Shown: positions 14,831-19,084 of the stretch, one piece after another
How positions within the stretch are numbered: the first letter of the stretch is position 1
Layout of the letters: each line of letters opens with the position of its first letter
DNA from: Shewanella sp.
GTDB taxonomy: Bacteria; Pseudomonadota; Gammaproteobacteria; Enterobacterales; Shewanellaceae
Direction: 5' to 3'
NCBI GenBank assembly: GCA_004195335.1
Contig: SDWK01000791.1
Span: 1 to 19,084, forward strand
Length of the DNA: 19,084 nucleotides
Translations under genes and position numbers: made by a program
Notes under the pieces: generated by a model
The model's database searches: none
What the model was told of the DNA's origin: nothing
Seen by the model: only the letters and a program-made list of their open reading frames with translations

Positions 14831-17443
14831 ATGCGTATAGGCAAAAAGTTAATCGTTTTTATTGTAGGTTTCTGCCTGCCCGCAATTATTTCTGTCTCTT
14901 ATTGTTTAAGCATGTGGTTCGATCACAGGGTAGAGACCTTTAATCGAAATGCAGTCAATATAGAGCTGAGTACTATTCAATCCCAAATAGAAAAAGATAT
15001 AAATCAACTGGTATTATTAGCAAAAGTCTACGCCTTGCCCCTTTCAAAAATGGCCATCGAACAGAGAGTTTCATTAGATGAAGCGTGGCGTGACAGCATG
15101 CTTGGTGAACATCTGAGTTTGTTTTATCTGAATGATGGGCAGCTACAACCTTTTTCCCCTTTATATGATGACGTCATGTCATTTGAATTCGATCCTATTC
15201 CCGCCCAACTGCAATATGCGACCCAGGCCTTATCTGGTGTCTATATGTTGCAGGATAAGGGTTTTATCGTCAGCTTAGTGCCGGTTTCAAAGAATAAATC
15301 GATGATATTGGCCAGACAACTTACACCCGCTTATCTCTCTACCTATGGCCTCAAAGGTTTAGTCTCAAACATCAATATGGTGCAGGGGAAGGCAAGTGAA
15401 ATGGTTGATGCCGATCGTGGTAACCCTATTTCAAGTTTGACAGTACCTAGCCTTATTTTTGAAAGACCGGTCCATCTCGAAGTTCAGTTTTCTGAGAATG
15501 CGTTTAACCAGATAACATTAAAATATGATTTGGTGACATTTTCCATTGTTGGCATTGGGTTATTGATACTCATCATTGGCTACATCTGGCTCAAACAGGG
15601 CCTTATTCGCCCCCTTCGCCATTTGATGACTCAAATTGCAGATATTGATCCCGTTGCCAAAACCTATACTCCTCTTGTTGGTAGCGGGTGTTCTGAACTT
15701 GTTATCATGGCTGATAGGGTCAACATCCTGCTTGCGCGAATATTCCAGCAAAAAGAACGTTTTAAAACAACGTTAGAATCGATTGCCGAAGCGGTAATCC
15801 TGACTGATATCGTCGCGAAGGTTGTGTACCTAAATCCTCAGGCTGAGCAGCTACTAGGCATTAAAAGTGATAACGCCATTGGTACCTGCGTGGACACTCT
15901 GCTTAAAACAGAAAAAAGTAGTAAAGATGAGCTGTGTGAGTTTATGCGTAGTCAGGCTCAAGCGCCCATATTGAGTAAATTAAAATTCAAAACTGATAAG
16001 ACTCGAATTCTGGAGCGCAGTATCAGTAATTTGCTTAATCATCAGCGCGTCGTGATAGGTTCCGTTATCGTTTTACGCGATGTGACTCAAGAGGAGATAC
16101 TCAAAAGACAGCTCAGACAAAAGGCTAATTTCGACTCCATTACTTCACTGCTAAATCGTCGCGCCTTTGAAGAGAGGTTGGAGCAATTTAGCCATGATGC
16201 TCAATCTATCGCGATCTGTTATTTCGATCTTGAGCAGTTTAAGTTAATCAATGACTCCTGTGGGCATAGCGCCGGAGATACCATGCTGACAATGGTGGCC
16301 AAAGCGATGCAATCTTGTTTGAGCAAAGATGAGATGCTAGCCCGATTAGGTGGGGATGAGTTTGGATTAGCGATTCGGGATCATAATGCGTTAGAAGTGG
16401 CTCAACTTGTAAAAAGAATCACAGCCAGTGTTTCCATGCAGGTGCTGCGTGATAATGCATGCCACTATAAGGTCGGGATAAGTGCTGGTGTCGCCATAGC
16501 TCGGGCACCCTATATCAGCCCTAAAGAGCTGCTGAAAGATGCCGATGTGGCGTGTATTACTGCTAAGGGAAAAGGCAGCAATCAAGTTCACTTTTACGAT
16601 GATCACGATAAAGAATCGATTTGTCAGCGTAACGCACCTATGTGGGCAGTGAGAATTGGCCAGGCGATAGAACACAACGAATTGCTACTCTACTATCAGC
16701 CAATTAAAGGCATGGGTCCGGGGGAGCATCGCCAGCGTATGGAGATCTTGCTCCGTATTCAAGAACCTTGTGGTCGCATCTTATCTCCGGCGCAGTTTAT
16801 TGAAGCAGCAGAGCGTTTTAAGTTAATGAACGATGTCGATAAAGAGGTTATTCGAAAAGCCTTTCTTTGGCTGTCTTTACATGAGGAAATTTGGGATGAC
16901 CACTGCATCTCGATAAATCTTTCCGGCAACAGCTTAGGGGCTGAAGGCATGGTGGAGTATATTGCCGAGCAGTTCAAGCGCTTCGAAATCCCGAGTCAAT
17001 GTATCTGTTTTGAGATCACTGAAACCTGTGCCATTCAAAATAGAAATCGTGCCATGGATATGCTCAACTACCTGCGTAAACTGGGTTTTTCATTTGCCTT
17101 AGATGACTTTGGTACCGGCTTTGCTTCATATGGATACTTGAAAGAACTTCCTGTCGATTACGTCAAAATCGATGGTTGTTTTGTAAAGAACTTAGCGACC
17201 AATGCAAAAGATTTCGCCATCGTGAAGTCCATTCACGACGTTTGTGGTGTGATGGGGATAGAGACGGTCGCGGAGTTTGTTGAGAATCAGGACATTATCG
17301 ACAGGCTTGAGGATATCGGGATTAATTATGCTCAGGGGTATGCGATCGGTCGTCCTAAGCCGTTAGACACGTATATGGAACTTTGGCGTGCAAGAGGGTT
17401 GCAGTTGCAAGCTAAGCCTACCCTGGAGCTTGTCAGTGCCTGA
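14831..17443 (+). CDS. Membrane PAS-GGDEF-EAL cyclic-di-GMP protein
   Basis: Predicted c-di-GMP enzyme of the inner membrane. Order in 870 aa: TM1 about 7-28, periplasmic sensor about 30-230, TM2 about 236-256, a HAMP-like linker to about 305, a PAS domain about 310-420 (LESIAEAVILTDIVAKVVYLN), GGDEF about 430-600 and EAL about 610-860. The cyclase motif GGDEF is intact (507-511), with FDLEQFKLINDSCGH. The inhibitory RxxD site is missing (SKDE at 498-501). The phosphodiesterase signature is EIL (638-640) rather than EAL, but the other catalytic landmarks remain: INLSGNS, FEITET, DDFG (758-761), VKIDG, AEFVE and AQGY. Phosphodiesterase activity is therefore likely, and cyclase activity possible. 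The ATG is bounded by an in-frame stop at 14816 and has no good ribosome-binding site, suggesting low translation. Confidence 0.93.
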   Translation: MRIGKKLIVFIVGFCLPAIISVSYCLSMWFDHRVETFNRNAVNIELSTIQSQIEKDINQLVLLAKVYALPLSKMAIEQRVSLDEAWRDSMLGEHLSLFYLNDGQLQPFSPLYDDVMSFEFDPIPAQLQYATQALSGVYMLQDKGFIVSLVPVSKNKSMILARQLTPAYLSTYGLKGLVSNINMVQGKASEMVDADRGNPISSLTVPSLIFERPVHLEVQFSENAFNQITLKYDLVTFSIVGIGLLILIIGYIWLKQGLIRPLRHLMTQIADIDPVAKTYTPLVGSGCSELVIMADRVNILLARIFQQKERFKTTLESIAEAVILTDIVAKVVYLNPQAEQLLGIKSDNAIGTCVDTLLKTEKSSKDELCEFMRSQAQAPILSKLKFKTDKTRILERSISNLLNHQRVVIGSVIVLRDVTQEEILKRQLRQKANFDSITSLLNRRAFEERLEQFSHDAQSIAICYFDLEQFKLINDSCGHSAGDTMLTMVAKAMQSCLSKDEMLARLGGDEFGLAIRDHNALEVAQLVKRITASVSMQVLRDNACHYKVGISAGVAIARAPYISPKELLKDADVACITAKGKGSNQVHFYDDHDKESICQRNAPMWAVRIGQAIEHNELLLYYQPIKGMGPGEHRQRMEILLRIQEPCGRILSPAQFIEAAERFKLMNDVDKEVIRKAFLWLSLHEEIWDDHCISINLSGNSLGAEGMVEYIAEQFKRFEIPSQCICFEITETCAIQNRNRAMDMLNYLRKLGFSFALDDFGTGFASYGYLKELPVDYVKIDGCFVKNLATNAKDFAIVKSIHDVCGVMGIETVAEFVENQDIIDRLEDIGINYAQGYAIGRPKPLDTYMELWRARGLQLQAKPTLELVSA

Positions 17444-17712
17444 GGTTTGAAACTTGAAGCTAAGAGTGTAGCTTGGCCTTGCTAATGATTTGGCAGCCAG
17501 TGAACTTGTTGATGCATCGACCACATTTCAGCTGATGAAAATCCAGTAGATGAAAAATCACTAGATAAGAAGAAGGCCAGATACTCAAGAGTATCTGGCC
17601 TTAAAAATTATGATGGTGCTGGAAAGTTTTCTAGTGCCATAACAGATTTAGTTTACCGTCAGATAAACCTTGAACCGCGACTCATTTCTAACCCATCACC
17701 TCATAGTCAGTA
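17444..17712. other. Intergenic region between the convergent GGDEF-EAL and purD genes
   Basis: No gene seen. It contains a weak 6-bp hairpin (AAGCTA / TAGCTT, 17457-17474) just after the c-di-GMP gene, without a T tract, and a strong hairpin at 17573-17602. The 110 bp between that hairpin and the purD stop hold nothing I recognise. Confidence 0.5.
17573..17602 (-). terminator. Long hairpin, probable terminator for purD
   Basis: Fourteen-base perfect arms (17573-17586 and 17589-17602, starting AAGGCCAG and ending CTGGCCTT) with a two-base loop. On the minus strand the stem runs into CTTCTTCTTATC, moderately T-rich. On the plus strand it runs into AAAAATT. It fits purD better, though a stem this stable could also impede the convergent transcript. 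Confidence 0.6.
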
Positions 17713-19005
17713 TTAACTCTCCCGTGAGATAGCGCGGTAGGCGATATCGGTACGGAAGTAGACATCATCCCAGTGGATCTTATCGACAAGCCCGTATGCC
17801 GCTTGTTGTGCTTCTGTGACGTTGTTACCCAGAGCGGTGGCACAGAGTACGCGACCACCATTGGTCACAACATGGCCATCTTTCATGCATGTTCCCGCAT
17901 GGAAGACCTTAGCGTTATTGTTACCGAGATCTACGCCATCGATAACATCATGCTTGCGGTATGCTTCTGGGTAGCCACCGGCTGCCAGAACGACACCTAC
18001 GGCGGCGCGCTCATCGAATTCAGCTGTCACTGTATCTAACTCGCCACGAGTGGCTGCCAGGCAAAGCTCAACTAAGTCTGATTTTAGGCGCATCATGATA
18101 GGCTGGGTTTCTGGGTCGCCGAAACGGCAGTTGTACTCTAATACTTTCGCGCTGCCATCGGGCGAGATCATAAGGCCTGCATAAAGGAAACCGGTATAGA
18201 CATTGCCTTCAGCAGCCATGCCATCGACTGTTGGACGGATAACATGATTAATGGTCCAATCGTGAACCGCTTGAGTCACAACAGGGGCTGGTGAATAAGC
18301 TCCCATGCCGCCCGTGTTCGGGCCATGATCGCCGTTATCACGGGCTTTATGATCTTGGCTGGTGGCCATAGCGAGAATGTTTTTACCATCTACCATGACG
18401 ATAAAGCTGGCTTCTTCACCTTTAAGAAACTCTTCAACTACGACGCGTGAACCGGCTTCGCCAAACTTATTACCAGCCAACATGTCTTCAATCGCAGCAT
18501 CCGCTTCAGCTTGATCCTGGGCGATAATCACCCCTTTACCCGCCGCTAAGCCATCGGCTTTAATCACGATAGGGAAGCCAGTCGTAGCAGTTAGTTCTGT
18601 TACGTATGCTTTAGCTGGTTCAATTTCAGTGAAATTTGAATAGGCTGCCGTTGGAATGTTATGACGCGCTAAGAAATCTTTGGTGAAGGCTTTAGAAGAT
18701 TCCAGCTGTGCAGCACCTTGGGTTGGGCCAAAAATGGGTAAGTTGGCTTCGTTGAAAGCATCGACAACGCCGAGTGCTAACGGCACTTCAGGGCCAACAA
18801 TGGTCAGCTCAATGTTATTGTTTTGAACAAATTCGACTAATGCGGTGATATCGGTGGCTTCAATGGCCACATTTTCAAGCTTAGGCTCAAGCTCGGTGCC
18901 GGCATTACCTGGAGCTACAAAGACTTTTTCGACCTGTGCAGACTGCGCCGCTTTCCATGCCAATGCATGTTCACGACCGCCGCCACCTATTACTAGTACA
19001 TTCAT
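17713..19005 (-). CDS. purD: Phosphoribosylamine--glycine ligase (GAR synthetase)
   Basis: Second step of de novo purine synthesis: joins 5-phosphoribosylamine and glycine with ATP to give glycinamide ribonucleotide. The 430 aa length is as expected (E. coli 429). Signatures in order: N-terminal GGGGREHA (7-14), ATP-grasp lysine/glycine loop IKADGLAAGKGV, family signature HGPNTGGMGAYSP, metal/ATP site EYNCRFGDPETQ, and the C-terminal GARS lobe (AAVGVVLAAGGYP). The ATG is preceded by AAGGA at about eight bases. In related bacteria purH lies directly upstream and is co-transcribed; here the upstream sequence leaves the window after about 80 bp of repeat-bearing spacer, so that cannot be checked. 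Confidence 0.98.
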   Translation of the reverse strand: MNVLVIGGGGREHALAWKAAQSAQVEKVFVAPGNAGTELEPKLENVAIEATDITALVEFVQNNNIELTIVGPEVPLALGVVDAFNEANLPIFGPTQGAAQLESSKAFTKDFLARHNIPTAAYSNFTEIEPAKAYVTELTATTGFPIVIKADGLAAGKGVIIAQDQAEADAAIEDMLAGNKFGEAGSRVVVEEFLKGEEASFIVMVDGKNILAMATSQDHKARDNGDHGPNTGGMGAYSPAPVVTQAVHDWTINHVIRPTVDGMAAEGNVYTGFLYAGLMISPDGSAKVLEYNCRFGDPETQPIMMRLKSDLVELCLAATRGELDTVTAEFDERAAVGVVLAAGGYPEAYRKHDVIDGVDLGNNNAKVFHAGTCMKDGHVVTNGGRVLCATALGNNVTEAQQAAYGLVDKIHWDDVYFRTDIAYRAISRES

Positions 19006-19024
19006 TTTTTTAATCCTTAAATAA

Positions 19025-19073
19025 GTTCCTAGGACCTAGGTTCTGGTTCCTAGGAACTGCTCCCTAGGAACTC
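19025..19073. repeat. Cluster of CCTAGG-centred palindromic repeats upstream of purD
   Basis: CCTAGG occurs four times in 41 bp (19028-19033, 19035-19040, 19049-19054, 19063-19068). Most copies sit within GTTCCTAGGAAC-type palindromes, a perfect one at 19046-19057. The motif CTAGGAAC also follows acnB (8206-8213), and the inverse GAACCTAG is at 8351-8365. Looks like a dispersed intergenic repeat family. Confidence 0.6.
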
Positions 19074-19084
19074 TTACCTTTTAT

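Noticed and set aside
17457..17474. AAGCTA/TAGCTT hairpin after the GGDEF-EAL gene as its terminator
   Set aside because: Only six base pairs and no T tract after it.
17773..18039. 88-codon plus-strand frame inside purD
   Set aside because: Antisense to conserved GARS sequence, with no family resemblance.
1..19084. Mobile element, phage, CRISPR or defence island
   Set aside because: No transposase, integrase, phage, Cas, toxin-antitoxin or restriction motifs appear in any credible frame, and no regularly spaced repeat array is present.

Overview
The window looks like a chromosomal segment of a marine gammaproteobacterium, most probably Shewanella or a close relative. This rests on recalled protein resemblance, not on a search. 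HemE, AcnB, Rsd, PurD and HxpB align almost residue for residue with the Enterobacterales proteins. The neighbours (type Vd patatin, M13 lipoprotein peptidase, spondin-domain proteins, a PAS-GGDEF-EAL protein) fit an aquatic Shewanella. I see no insertion sequence, integrase, phage gene, CRISPR array, rRNA or complete tRNA.

Layout. (1) 1-4490: a patatin-type outer-membrane phospholipase whose 5' end lies outside the window, then a lipoprotein M13 metallopeptidase (pepO-like) closed by a strong hairpin terminator. (2) 4529-8347: the sugar-phosphate phosphatase hxpB on the minus strand, divergent from acnB (aconitase B). acnB has a GTG start, a recognisable sigma70 promoter with a possible CRP site, and a shared bidirectional terminator at its 3' end. 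(3) 8373-10490: rsd (anti-sigma70) on the minus strand and hemE on the plus strand, separated by about 520 bp. That gap holds a promoter-like sequence and a perfect 28-bp palindrome followed by a T-rich tract on the minus strand, together a candidate ~95-nt small RNA. (4) 10486-14264, all minus strand: two tandem spondin-domain exported proteins (one with a cleavable signal peptide, one a lipoprotein), then an OmpR-family response regulator and its histidine kinase. (5) 14265-14830: a long divergent regulatory region with a cluster of direct and inverted repeats. (6) 14831-17443: a membrane PAS-GGDEF-EAL cyclic-di-GMP protein. (7) 17713-19005: purD on the minus strand. A cluster of CCTAGG-centred repeats lies upstream of it.

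How the genes work together. Regions 2, 3 and 7 are housekeeping: TCA cycle, sigma-factor control, heme and purine synthesis. Region 4 is the most system-like part. A two-component pair sits just downstream of two exported proteins of a family related to the N-terminal domain of eukaryotic F-spondin. TCACA repeats with 11-bp periodicity, a spacing typical of OmpR-family sites, lie upstream of the spondin operon. The inference is a signal-responsive, surface-exposed adhesion or matrix module, possibly coupled to the adjacent c-di-GMP gene. No function has been shown from sequence alone.

Several starts were moved from the longest possible ORF using ribosome-binding sites or family length: acnB to GTG 5607, rsd to ATG 8840, the kinase to ATG 11967, the response regulator to ATG 12732 and the first spondin protein to ATG 14264.
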